The notes under the pieces: model-generated
The model's database searches: none
Told to the model about the DNA's origin: nothing
What the model saw: the letters and a program-made list of their open reading frames with translations, nothing else
Made by a program: the position numbers and the translations under genes
Shown here: positions 45,179-51,968 of the stretch, one piece after another
Numbering within the stretch: the first letter of the stretch is position 1
Layout: every line of letters starts with the position of its first letter
Source of the DNA: Deltaproteobacteria bacterium
GTDB taxonomy: Bacteria; Desulfobacterota; Syntrophobacteria; Syntrophobacterales; Thermodesulforhabdaceae
Direction of reading: 5' to 3'
Assembly: GCA_019309115.1 (NCBI GenBank)
Contig: JAFDGW010000026.1
Span: 1-51,968, forward strand
DNA: 51,968 nucleotides

Positions 45179-45772
45179 ATGGAAGTAGAGTACAAAAACA
45201 TTGATCCAAAACTGGTAGTAAATGAGATTAGGAACGGTCGATCTATCGAGGCTGTTCAGAAGCTTTTTGGGCTACGCTTTAAAAGCGAGGTTATGGATCT
45301 GTACACAAGAGGTTTGATGGAATTGGGTGAGATACCACCTGTGGATTTCACCAAGAAAAAGCAACGCAGTACGAACCGTGAGACAACCCAACAAACCCCT
45401 GTTCCTGCAACACGGGCAAATGTTCAACCTGTCGATGAACCTGAGGTTGTATATGTAGAACCATCTAAATCAATCGTGAGCACCCCTTCTGTGATGCCTT
45501 CTAATCCGTCGGCTAAACTGGAACCCGCTGTTACTAAAGCTACCGTAACTTCTGAAAAAACCGAAAAGCCTGTGGTAATCAGGCGGAGAGAACGCAAGCC
45601 AAATGTATACATAAAAACGAATAATTTCAGAACCATAGGTCAAAGCGGTAGTATAACCTTGAACAAAGCCTTGCTTATTGACCAGCTTGGCTTTTCAATT
45701 GGTGATACCTTTGAAATCTGTCGAGAAGATGACCGCATAGTGTTGCAAAAAATAGACAATGCGCCAATTTAA
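45179..45772 (+). CDS. Putative regulator with AbrB/SpoVT-like C-terminal domain
   Basis: A 197-residue protein. The ATG at 45179 follows GGAGGAGG. The N-terminal ~50 residues (VVNEIRNGRSIEAVQKLFGL) could be a helix-turn-helix. A Pro/Ser/Thr-rich low-complexity linker fills about 55-140. The C-terminal ~50 residues (FRTIGQSGSITLNKALLIDQLGFSIGDTFEIC) match the AbrB/MazE swapped-hairpin fold that binds DNA as a dimer. Function unknown; a transition-state-type regulator is the best guess. Confidence 0.65.
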   Translation: MEVEYKNIDPKLVVNEIRNGRSIEAVQKLFGLRFKSEVMDLYTRGLMELGEIPPVDFTKKKQRSTNRETTQQTPVPATRANVQPVDEPEVVYVEPSKSIVSTPSVMPSNPSAKLEPAVTKATVTSEKTEKPVVIRRRERKPNVYIKTNNFRTIGQSGSITLNKALLIDQLGFSIGDTFEICREDDRIVLQKIDNAPI

Positions 45773-45899
45773 TTGAGTTATAACACTATTGGACCATTTC
45801 TTGCTGCCGCGCGATGTGGGAAGGGGGGGGTGTGCTGTTTGTTTTCAGCATATCTCTTCCTTTACCTGGCTTAATTGTAAGTGTGGTATTCCCTACCGA

Positions 45900-46017
45900 A
45901 GAAGTTGCTTACCTCATAAGTGGTAGAGTGGAACGACACACATTAAAGCCTAGGGAGCAAGTGTGTATGCACTCGCCGAAATGGGAAATCCCTCACTTTC
46001 GATGAGGAATGGTTCAC
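45900..46017 (+). mobile_element. IS605-type right end with TnpB C-terminal tail remnant
   Basis: The plus-strand frame ending at 46005 finishes RVERHTLKPREQV..SPKWEIPHFR, resembling the C-terminal tail of TnpB proteins. Its stop codon lies within a hairpin (CCTCA-CTTTCG-TGAGG at 45991-46006) followed by GGTTCAC (46011-46017). The run GAAATGGGAAATCCCTC before the hairpin is the usual right-end/omega-RNA pattern of IS200/IS605 elements. The catalytic part of TnpB and the left end are gone, so this is a scar. The right end abuts ridA. Confidence 0.55.
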
Positions 46018-46400
46018 GTTATTACAGCAATAGCATCAATTTCCACCCGGGCTCCTCTAGGAAGTCCGCTTACCTCAATACAGGCGCGGGCGGGACGATG
46101 TTCTTTCACAAACCGCTCATATACGCGGTTCATTGACGCAAAATCGTTAATATCGGTGAGATAAACGGTGGTTTTCACCACATCGTCAATGGAAGCACCT
46201 GACGCCTTCAGAACGGCACAAAGATTTTTCATAACCTGTTCTGTTTGTGCTTCTATGGTTTCAGGGATAGTTCCATCGGCCGGGTTAATACCTATCTGGC
46301 CAGAAACGAAAACAATATTTCCAACTTTAACAGCCTGGGAATAGGGGCCAATAGCCTTTGGCGCGTTATTAGTTTCAATATAAGCTCGTTCTCCCTTCAC
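46014..46400 (-). CDS. ridA: RidA-family enamine/imine deaminase
   Basis: A 128-residue Rid protein that hydrolyses reactive 2-aminoacrylate-type enamines from amino-acid metabolism. NNAPKAIGPYSQAVKVGNIVFVSGQIG, then IDDVVKTTVYLTDINDF, and RPARACIEVSGLPRGARVEIDAIA with the catalytic Arg and Glu/Asp region are present. The start is GTG at 46398-46400 after GTGAGGA. The stop codon (46014-46016) lies inside the IS605-type right end. Confidence 0.92.
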   Translation of the reverse strand: MKGERAYIETNNAPKAIGPYSQAVKVGNIVFVSGQIGINPADGTIPETIEAQTEQVMKNLCAVLKASGASIDDVVKTTVYLTDINDFASMNRVYERFVKEHRPARACIEVSGLPRGARVEIDAIAVIT

Positions 46401-46507
46401 TTTTAATCCTCACTTTATCTGTCGAAGAAGAATCCGCCCCTCCTGGGCAAGATTCTTCCCCTTCAGATCTAGGTTTATGAGACCCTGGCAATCCAAAGAG
46501 CTAAAGA

Positions 46508-46771
46508 TTACTTTTTCATGTGCTTAAGAAATATATTTTCACACTTATTTGCCATGGCTTCAGCTCTGTCAGCGGCCTGTTCAGCACGAGTGGCTGCTGC
46601 TTCGGCTGCCTGAGCGTTGCTCTGGCACTGTTGTTTAGCCGCCTGAGCCTCCTGCAGAGCCTGCTGCGTCTGTGCCTGCAAGGCTTTTATTTCGTTCGTG
46701 CTCGCACAACCACCGAGTACGCAAAATCCAAAAGCCGCTGCCAAAATGACACCTGCTGTCTTTCTCTTCAT
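46508..46771 (-). CDS. Small alanine-zipper lipoprotein (Lpp-like)
   Basis: An 87-residue lipoprotein. The ATG at 46771 follows GGAGG and gives a short signal peptide with lipobox VLGGC. The mature part is Ala/Gln/Glu-rich in heptads (ALQAQTQQALQEAQAAKQQ, AEAAATRAEQAADRAEAM), as in Lpp/OprI, and ends in a Lys-rich tail (HMKK). It probably anchors or spaces the outer membrane from peptidoglycan. It has its own promoter at 46839-46867. Confidence 0.8.
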   Translation of the reverse strand: MKRKTAGVILAAAFGFCVLGGCASTNEIKALQAQTQQALQEAQAAKQQCQSNAQAAEAAATRAEQAADRAEAMANKCENIFLKHMKK

Positions 46772-46838
46772 AATACCAACCTCCGTTTTTTCTCTTAAAT
46801 TAGTACAGCCCCTGAATACAGCCCCAATCTGAATACCC

Positions 46839-46867
46839 ATGCTAATAAGCCAAATATGAGCCGTCAA
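46839..46867 (-). promoter_or_regulatory. Promoter of the alanine-zipper lipoprotein gene
   Basis: Minus-strand TTGACG (46862-46867), a 17-nt spacer and TAGCAT (46839-46844), about 65 nt before the lipoprotein start. A second TTGACA lies just upstream on the same strand. Confidence 0.45.
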
Positions 46868-47415
46868 GCTCTATTGTCAATGACCAAATAGATTGTTCGA
46901 TGGAAACAACAAGTGAGTCCCGCAATCTGAGCACAAAGAAAAATCGAACCGAAAGAGCATCTCGTCGGAATAGTTGTTTCCCATAGGGCACACAGTCGCG
47001 GACAGTCTAACTATGGCACTGGATTGTATATGATGTTTGCATTCCAAATCGCAAGATGAGACTCAGTTTTTCGTTCCAAATCTTTACTTACAAATCTGCA
47101 CCCTTTATTTGGTGCCCCCGGCAGGATTCATGGTTTTGCATGGAGGCTAGATGTTACAAGGCACAGTCGTCATACCGTCAAAGAGCGTACCGTCAAAACT
47201 ACCGTCTCTTTTATTCGTTACCACCGTTTTCTTTGGGGTAGTTGGATTTTTGCCCCGCTTTCACCTTTCAGCAATGAAGTCCTGTTTTGTGGACCAGAAG
47301 TATGGTAAATATTCGGTAGCATGGGGACTAGGGAAGGCCAACCGAAAAGCCGGGCATCCCCACCCGGCCTGTCCCCGACACACCAAAAACTGGGGGAGCC
47401 TAGGGGAGGGCAAAC
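46868..47415. other. Non-coding border of the accessory element, with TACCGTC repeats
   Basis: No convincing gene. TACCGTC occurs three times close together (47173, 47188, 47200). Its complement GACGGTA shares the GACGGT core of the repeats at the end of the primase gene. Just before the next gene is a hairpin GCCGGG-CATCCCCA-CCCGGC (about 47350-47370) and a GGGGAGGG ribosome-binding site. This could be the left border or a replication/regulatory region of the element. Confidence 0.4.
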
Positions 47416-48639
47416 ATGAAACATTCCGAAGCTGAAAAGAAATTCATCGAATGGATGAAAGACCAACCAATACCTGTGGATGAGGAGCTTTGTGAAGATT
47501 CATCAAGGTTCATTATTGAGGTTGCGAGAGAATGTTTTCTCAACGAAAAGGTTTCCTGCTATACTTTGGCGGAATCTGATGAATTCCTACTAAAAATCAT
47601 TAGACAGGAAGTGCACCTAGATTTACTTGTGCCGTTGCGCCCAATTGATAAAGAGGCCGTTGCCGAAGTATCGTTGGCCTGCATAGCGCTGATCAGAAAC
47701 GAAAATCTGCCATGGTCCGAAAGGGTAGACAGCGTGTATGATATGTTATTTCACGTCTATTTAGACTTTGTCCGGGCAGTGCTCAGGAAGGACCATGCAG
47801 CCAGCGATGATGAAATGAATGCGCTGTGCAAGGGCGAAATCCCCCCGGAGGTAGTAAGAAGAATTGTAGAAAGAGCTTATTTATTGCTTTACTTTTTTTA
47901 CGCCTCAGAACCAATACCACAAAGATCACAGCAAAATGTGAGAATTGACCTGTGGCACTTCAATAAGTTTTTTCTAACCCTACCCTTGCCATTTGTTGAG
48001 AGAAAAAGACAAGGCCAGGGTATTGAGGTTGAAATAGAAGAACGTGAATACAAATATCCCGAACAAGAAGAAACCGAACACGGAGAACAGTTTGTCATTC
48101 CATACGATGCGGCGTTGTTTTACGTGTGGTATATGATAGCAATTGGTTTTAGAGCAGTGGTTTTCTGTGACATTCTTCGAGAGCTTATAAATAACGGGTG
48201 CGGTTCGGTTTTCAGCGTTGCTACTGAACTGGGCCTTTTGCTTGGGGAGCTAGCGGCCCTTGCAACAGCCGATGAAGTGCCATTTATAGCATTGCTTGCC
48301 CATAAGACCGTCTCTTGTGCGCTTCGACATGCAGGGGCATTAGAAAAGAACAAAGACGTAAAAGCAAAGATAATTGAATATGCAATGCATAAATTCGAGC
48401 AGGCTAAACTAACAGGAAAGAAGGTTTCCTGCTATACTTTGGCGGAAGAGGTTTATCGTGACCTGCTCACAGCAAAAAGAATACAAGAAAGCGGAAAGGC
48501 ACAAAGGAATGTGCCCACATCAGCAATCCCAAGCCTGCTTATAGGCCTTGACCTAAACAAAATCCCCACTTCCAGCAGAACCATATACAATTGGTTAAGG
48601 GATGCGGGGTTCCTACCAAGCAAGAAACGCAAGCCATAA
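47416..48639 (+). CDS. Unrecognised 407-residue accessory protein with a C-terminal helix-turn-helix
   Basis: Not recognised. RBS AGGGGAGGG precedes the ATG. The protein is mostly helical. Nonapeptide KVSCYTLAE appears twice (about residues 45-53 and 336-344), encoded by an identical 27-nt sequence. The C-terminus (TSSRTIYNWLRDAGFLPSKKRK) looks like a helix-turn-helix or winged-helix DNA-binding tail. The middle has a Glu/Gln-rich segment and a hydrophobic YVWYMIAIGF. It lies upstream of the AlpA-like and primase genes, which suggests an element-specific regulator or replication accessory. Confidence 0.7.
   Translation: MKHSEAEKKFIEWMKDQPIPVDEELCEDSSRFIIEVARECFLNEKVSCYTLAESDEFLLKIIRQEVHLDLLVPLRPIDKEAVAEVSLACIALIRNENLPWSERVDSVYDMLFHVYLDFVRAVLRKDHAASDDEMNALCKGEIPPEVVRRIVERAYLLLYFFYASEPIPQRSQQNVRIDLWHFNKFFLTLPLPFVERKRQGQGIEVEIEEREYKYPEQEETEHGEQFVIPYDAALFYVWYMIAIGFRAVVFCDILRELINNGCGSVFSVATELGLLLGELAALATADEVPFIALLAHKTVSCALRHAGALEKNKDVKAKIIEYAMHKFEQAKLTGKKVSCYTLAEEVYRDLLTAKRIQESGKAQRNVPTSAIPSLLIGLDLNKIPTSSRTIYNWLRDAGFLPSKKRKP
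47548..47574 (+). repeat. 27-nt direct repeat, copy 1
   Basis: Identical to 48421-48447, within the same gene. It begins AAGGTTTCCTGC and ends TTTGGCGGAA. It encodes KVSCYTLAE in frame in both places. Confidence 0.95.
48421..48447 (+). repeat. 27-nt direct repeat, copy 2
   Basis: Exact second copy of the sequence at 47548-47574, 873 nt downstream, in the same reading frame. Confidence 0.95.
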
Positions 48640-48656
48640 TGCGCTGCCTTTAATTT

Positions 48657-48695
48657 CTGAAAAAAGCCTTTTTTCAGAAAAAAGCCTTTTTTCAG
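48657..48695 (+). terminator. Tandem T-rich hairpins after the 407-aa gene
   Basis: Two overlapping palindromes of the form CTGAAAAAA-GCC-TTTTTTCAG (48657-48677) and CAGAAAAAA-GCC-TTTTTTCAG (48675-48695). Stems are A/T-rich and followed or preceded by T6. They may end transcription of the upstream gene or act as a binding region. Confidence 0.45.
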
Positions 48696-48774
48696 ATTGT
48701 TGTTCAATACTTAGCGCCTTACGCTAACAAAAACTAATCAAGTGTAAAAGCAGCCGGAAAAATAGGAGGTACAG

Positions 48775-48966
48775 ATGCAGCAAAGGTACATCAGGATTAA
48801 AGACCTTACCGAAAGATACGGCATACCGCGGAGCACGGTTTATTACTGGCAAAAATCCCTGGGCTTTCCACAGCCGATTAAACTCGGAAAACGTCGGGTG
48901 GTTTGGAGCGTGGACGAAATTGAACGCTGGATTGAGGAGCGTCGAAAAGGAAATGAAAGGGAATAA
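48775..48966 (+). CDS. AlpA/MerR-like excisionase-type DNA-binding protein
   Basis: A 63-residue winged-helix protein. RYIRIKDLTERYGIPRSTVYYWQKSLGFPQPIKLG followed by VVWSVDEIERWIEERR is the AlpA/excisionase (phage-regulator) pattern. RBS AGGAGG at normal spacing. These small proteins regulate excision or control genes of prophages, satellites and integrative elements. The next gene starts 12 nt later. Confidence 0.88.
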   Translation: MQQRYIRIKDLTERYGIPRSTVYYWQKSLGFPQPIKLGKRRVVWSVDEIERWIEERRKGNERE

Positions 48967-48978
48967 GGAGGAGGAGCC

Positions 48979-51921
48979 ATGAGAATCGATAAAGGAACGG
49001 TAGAAAAATTTCTTGATGTTGTCATGGACGGCATTGTGGAGGTACGAATAATAAAGGTCCCCAAAATGGGGACCATCTTCGGGTATTACACCGATACGCT
49101 AAAGCTTATTTCAGACATTCAACGATACAACCATAACATTTATATCACGCTTAACCCACCTATAAAAGCGCTTTTTGCCCGGTCGGCAAATAGGCTCACC
49201 CCTAGGCCTGAGAAAACCACTGGCGATGATGAAATTGCCTCCCGCCGGTGGCTTTTCATTGACATTGACTCGCAACGTCCTTCGGGAATATCAGCCACTG
49301 ACGATGAGAAATTCCATGCCTGGGAATTAGCAAAAACCATTGCAAGCTTTCTTAGAAATAAAAAGTGGCCTGAACCGATATTTTGCGATTCGGGAAACGG
49401 TTACTACCTTCTGTACCGGATTGACCTGCCGAATGACAGCGAAAGTACTACACTGATTAAGAAGGTTTTGGCCTACCTAGATTTGCGTTTCAGTAACGAA
49501 GGTGCTGAAATTGATACTTCTGTGTATAATGCAGCCCGGTTAGTGCGCTTAATAGGTACAATCAACCGCAAAGGGGATAATGTTCCGGAAAGGCCTCACC
49601 GCTTAACCAAAATTCTCAAAATCCCCGGTTCGATCGAAGTTGTACCTAAAGAAAAGCTTGAGGAGCTGGCCAGAAGGCTACCAGAGCCCGAACAGGACAC
49701 GGCACCACAGCATTACACAAGAGGCACATTTGACGTTCAAGCATGGCTGGAGCGTCACGGCTTGGAAATTAAGCGTGTGAAGCCGTACGGAGGCGGCACT
49801 TGTTATGTACTAAAAACCTGCCCCTTCAACCCTGAACATACGGATAACGCTGCCTTTGCGATTCAATTCGGTAACGGCGCTATTGCAGCCGGGTGCCACC
49901 ACGATTCTTGTACTTGGACCTGGCATGATTTACGTAAGAAGTATGAACCACACTACGACGAAGCGAAGAAGAGCAGGCAGAAAGACAATAACGGAGAAAA
50001 AGCCCCTGAGGACGACGAACAATCTACAAAGCAGGTCCAGGCTCAGGTTCTCATCGACCTGGCTTTTGCGCATGGTATAGAGCTCTTCCATACCCCGGAG
50101 GGTGAACCTTATGCATCGTTCAGGGTTAACGGACACATAGAAACATGTCAGATTTTGAAGAATAACGGTAAGTTACGATGTTGGCTCAGAAAGCTCTTCT
50201 CTCAAGAGTACCAGCGACCCCCAGGCAGCCAGGCCGTTCAAGATGCGATTTATATGCTTGAGACATACGCACAGCTAGACGGCCCCGAAATGCCTGTCTT
50301 CATCAGGGTGGCCGAATTTGGGGGCAAAATATACGTCGATCTTGGTGATGATGAAGGCCGAGCGGTCGAAATATCCCCCGCTGGTTGGCAGGTGGTAAAA
50401 AATCCCCCTGTACGTTTTTTACGACCAAAAGGCATGTTGCCACTACCTGTTCCCCAAAGTGGAAACCTGGACTTGCTCAGGAAATACATAAACGTTGGCT
50501 CTGAGGATGATTTTTTGCTTGTTGTCTCATGGCTTTTAGCAGCTCTGAGGCCAACAGGGCCATACCCAATCTTAATCCTGCAAGGCGAGCCAGGATGCGC
50601 AAAGACGACAACAGCAAGGGTTCTGAAATCACTTGTTGACCCGGATTCGAGCGACACCCTACGACCACCACGGGACGAGCGAGATTTGATGATCATTGCT
50701 GTGAACTCCTGGTGTCTATCTTTCGACAACCTGTCGGGTGTTAGCCCCTGGTTGTCTGATGCTCTATGCTGTTTGTCAACAAGGGGCAGCTTCAGCACAA
50801 GGAAATTGTATGCCGATGATGAGAGAGTTACCTTAAATGCAATGAGGCCAACAATTCTCAACGGCATCGATGCTATCGCCACCCGATCTGACCTTTTAGA
50901 CCGGGCTATCGTACTGGACTTACCCATTATACCAGAGCACAAAAGACAATCAGAGCGCAAATTCTGGAGCTCTTTTGAAAGGGATCGGCCCTATATCCTT
51001 GGGGCTCTTTTTGACGCTGTAGCCACAGGGCTGAGGAATTTACCCGATGTTAGCGCTCAGGACCTGCCCAGGATGGGCGACTTTGCTGAATGGATTTTGG
51101 CATGTAAGCCAGCACCACAGGGGGATTTCATGGCGGCGTTTTATGGCAACAGGGGTGAGGCGGTACAAAACACCCTTGAAGCGAGCTTAGTGGCTCAGGG
51201 GATCACGAGACTACTTAAAGAGGAAGAGTCCTGGCAGGGAACGGCTACCGAGCTACTAAACTTGCTCTGTTCGTACATGACGGAGGAAGAACGGCGTCGT
51301 AAGTCCTGGCCAAAAGCCGCAAACGTATTGTCGAACCAATTAAAGAGGATTGCACCGCTTTTGCGACAGCAGGGAATTGAGGTTGAGTGGGACCGGTTAC
51401 CAGGTACTCGAAAGCGAATTATTAGATTGGGTATGCAAAAGACCGTCCTGACCGTCCCAACCGTCCCAGCAGATAAAAAATCTAGTGATATTCATGGCTT
51501 GCAAAGCGAGGGCAAAAACTGGGGATCGTCCCAAGATCGTCCCAACACACCCCCAGGATCGTCCCGACCGAGCGGTAGGGACGATAACTCATCCGCTGGG
51601 ACGATGGGTGGGACGATCAAGCAATTTTGTAACTATCCGAAATCATTGAAATGGGACGATAGGGACGATCGGGACGATCATATCCTTACTAAATCCATTG
51701 ACAAGAATGAAGCCCACGACGACGACGATTTATTGAGGGGTACGTCTAGCGGGTGTGACGATGGTGACGATAAATGTGACGGTCCTGTGACGATGAGGCA
51801 GTTTTGTAACTATCCGAAATTATTGAACTGTGACGACTGTGACGGTCGTGACGGTGATTTGCATACCCAATCTAAAGACAAAAAACACAACGACGACGAT
51901 TGGGTCGAGGGGTACGTCTAA
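48979..51921 (+). CDS. Element-encoded primase-polymerase/helicase-type replication protein
   Basis: A 980-residue protein. The N-terminal region looks like an AEP/PrimPol-type primase: D95-x-D97 in FIDIDSQ, GNGYYLLYRI and the later AARLVRLIGTINRKG. A Cys/His cluster follows (CPFNPEHTDN and CHHDSC), probably zinc-binding. A central domain has a Walker A GEPGCAKTT at about residues 536-544 and Walker-B-like SFDN near 580, with an arginine-finger-like DRAIVLDLPII; this is a superfamily-3/AAA-like ATPase. The last ~110 residues are acidic and repetitive (DDRDDRDD, CDDCDGRDGD) and are encoded by the 9-bp repeats described separately. It is the replication engine of the element. RBS GGAGGAGG. Confidence 0.8.
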   Translation: MRIDKGTVEKFLDVVMDGIVEVRIIKVPKMGTIFGYYTDTLKLISDIQRYNHNIYITLNPPIKALFARSANRLTPRPEKTTGDDEIASRRWLFIDIDSQRPSGISATDDEKFHAWELAKTIASFLRNKKWPEPIFCDSGNGYYLLYRIDLPNDSESTTLIKKVLAYLDLRFSNEGAEIDTSVYNAARLVRLIGTINRKGDNVPERPHRLTKILKIPGSIEVVPKEKLEELARRLPEPEQDTAPQHYTRGTFDVQAWLERHGLEIKRVKPYGGGTCYVLKTCPFNPEHTDNAAFAIQFGNGAIAAGCHHDSCTWTWHDLRKKYEPHYDEAKKSRQKDNNGEKAPEDDEQSTKQVQAQVLIDLAFAHGIELFHTPEGEPYASFRVNGHIETCQILKNNGKLRCWLRKLFSQEYQRPPGSQAVQDAIYMLETYAQLDGPEMPVFIRVAEFGGKIYVDLGDDEGRAVEISPAGWQVVKNPPVRFLRPKGMLPLPVPQSGNLDLLRKYINVGSEDDFLLVVSWLLAALRPTGPYPILILQGEPGCAKTTTARVLKSLVDPDSSDTLRPPRDERDLMIIAVNSWCLSFDNLSGVSPWLSDALCCLSTRGSFSTRKLYADDERVTLNAMRPTILNGIDAIATRSDLLDRAIVLDLPIIPEHKRQSERKFWSSFERDRPYILGALFDAVATGLRNLPDVSAQDLPRMGDFAEWILACKPAPQGDFMAAFYGNRGEAVQNTLEASLVAQGITRLLKEEESWQGTATELLNLLCSYMTEEERRRKSWPKAANVLSNQLKRIAPLLRQQGIEVEWDRLPGTRKRIIRLGMQKTVLTVPTVPADKKSSDIHGLQSEGKNWGSSQDRPNTPPGSSRPSGRDDNSSAGTMGGTIKQFCNYPKSLKWDDRDDRDDHILTKSIDKNEAHDDDDLLRGTSSGCDDGDDKCDGPVTMRQFCNYPKLLNCDDCDGRDGDLHTQSKDKKHNDDDWVEGYV
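51442..51855 (+). repeat. 9-bp iteron-like repeats inside the primase gene 3' end
   Basis: About 19 copies of a 9-mer with core GACGRT. Complement-strand copies ACCGTCCCA at 51442, 51451, 51460 and ATCGTCCCA/G at 51525, 51536, 51558. Plus-strand NGGGACGAT at 51577, 51597, 51609, 51652, 51661 and 51670. From 51754 on the spelling is NGTGACGAT/GGT: 51754, 51763, 51775, 51786, 51829, 51838 and 51847. Several groups are exactly 9 bp apart. The segment 51625-51678 recurs at +177 bp (51802-51855). Iteron arrays next to a replication gene often form the origin. Confidence 0.75.
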
Positions 51922-51968
51922 TGGACTGCCAGGCCATTCTGAAGGTGGCACACAACAACGGGGTTACC
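51921..51968 (+). CDS. Start of the next gene of the accessory element (partial)
   Basis: The ATG at 51921 overlaps the primase stop by one base (TAATG), suggesting coupling. Only 16 codons (MDCQAILKVAHNNGVT) are in the window. Not recognised. Confidence 0.5.
   Translation, partial: MDCQAILKVAHNNGVT

Noticed and set aside
47350-47370. CRISPR-like or phage attachment sequence at the left of the accessory element
   Set aside because: Only a single hairpin is present, with no repeated spacers and no duplicated att core visible in the window.
1-51968. tRNA or rRNA genes
   Set aside because: I found no T-loop GGTTCGAATCC-type sequence with a matching cloverleaf, and no rRNA-like stretch.

Overview
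The window looks like the chromosome of a strictly anaerobic Desulfobacterota bacterium, probably related to Syntrophobacteria. This is inferred from gene content: a complete-looking futalosine menaquinone operon, an archaeal-type aldolase feeding an alternative shikimate route, a stand-alone AICAR transformylase, a desulfoferrodoxin remnant, and a dnaE/holC/holB/tmk/ricT/metG layout. No tRNA, rRNA or CRISPR array was seen.

Left arm (1-8.5 kb): a minus-strand uptake operon with a structured, attenuator-bearing leader. It encodes a secreted DUF4198 domain fused to a tetrapyrrole-methylase domain, followed by a TonB-dependent receptor interrupted by one in-frame TGA. That TGA makes a Cys-x-x-TGA motif and is followed at short distance by a compact hairpin, so selenocysteine has to be weighed against an ordinary nonsense mutation. 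Next come an IS66 transposase remnant, a coiled-coil porin with its own promoter, and an ArsA-like ATPase with a small cysteine-containing partner.

Middle-left (8.5-20.6 kb): a minus-strand TetR / radical SAM / unknown / phasin-like / patatin / UbiB-kinase operon whose TetR gene carries a 1-nt frameshift. Then comes a FecCD-type iron or cofactor ABC importer operon (permease, ATPase, binding protein, Slp-like lipoprotein, a TonB receptor reduced to its two ends, a methyltransferase), also behind a terminator-like leader hairpin. A coiled-coil DUF3782-type nuclease-like gene with 42-nt repeats and a desulfoferrodoxin stub follow.

Core region (20.7-46 kb): two divergent housekeeping operons. 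The minus-strand one is dnaE, an MTH938-like gene, holC, an SdhE-like gene and a molybdopterin oxidoreductase. The plus-strand one is an MBL hydrolase, an HD/OB exonuclease-like gene, tmk, holB, ricT, metG, DUF488 and an AEC transporter. After cysQ comes a TetR-controlled operon with mqnE, mqnC, mqnX, mqnA, an ADH-synthase-like aldolase and ubiX. This ties chorismate supply to menaquinone synthesis. A convergent AICAR transformylase, a MetE-like methyltransferase, an AbrB-tailed regulator, an IS605-type right-end remnant, ridA and a small lipoprotein follow.

Right arm (46.9-52 kb): the start of an accessory element with an unrecognised 407-aa protein, an AlpA-type regulator and a 980-aa primase-helicase. 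The 3' end of the primase gene is packed with 9-bp iteron-like repeats in two duplicated 177-bp units, each using a different repeat spelling. The element continues beyond the window.
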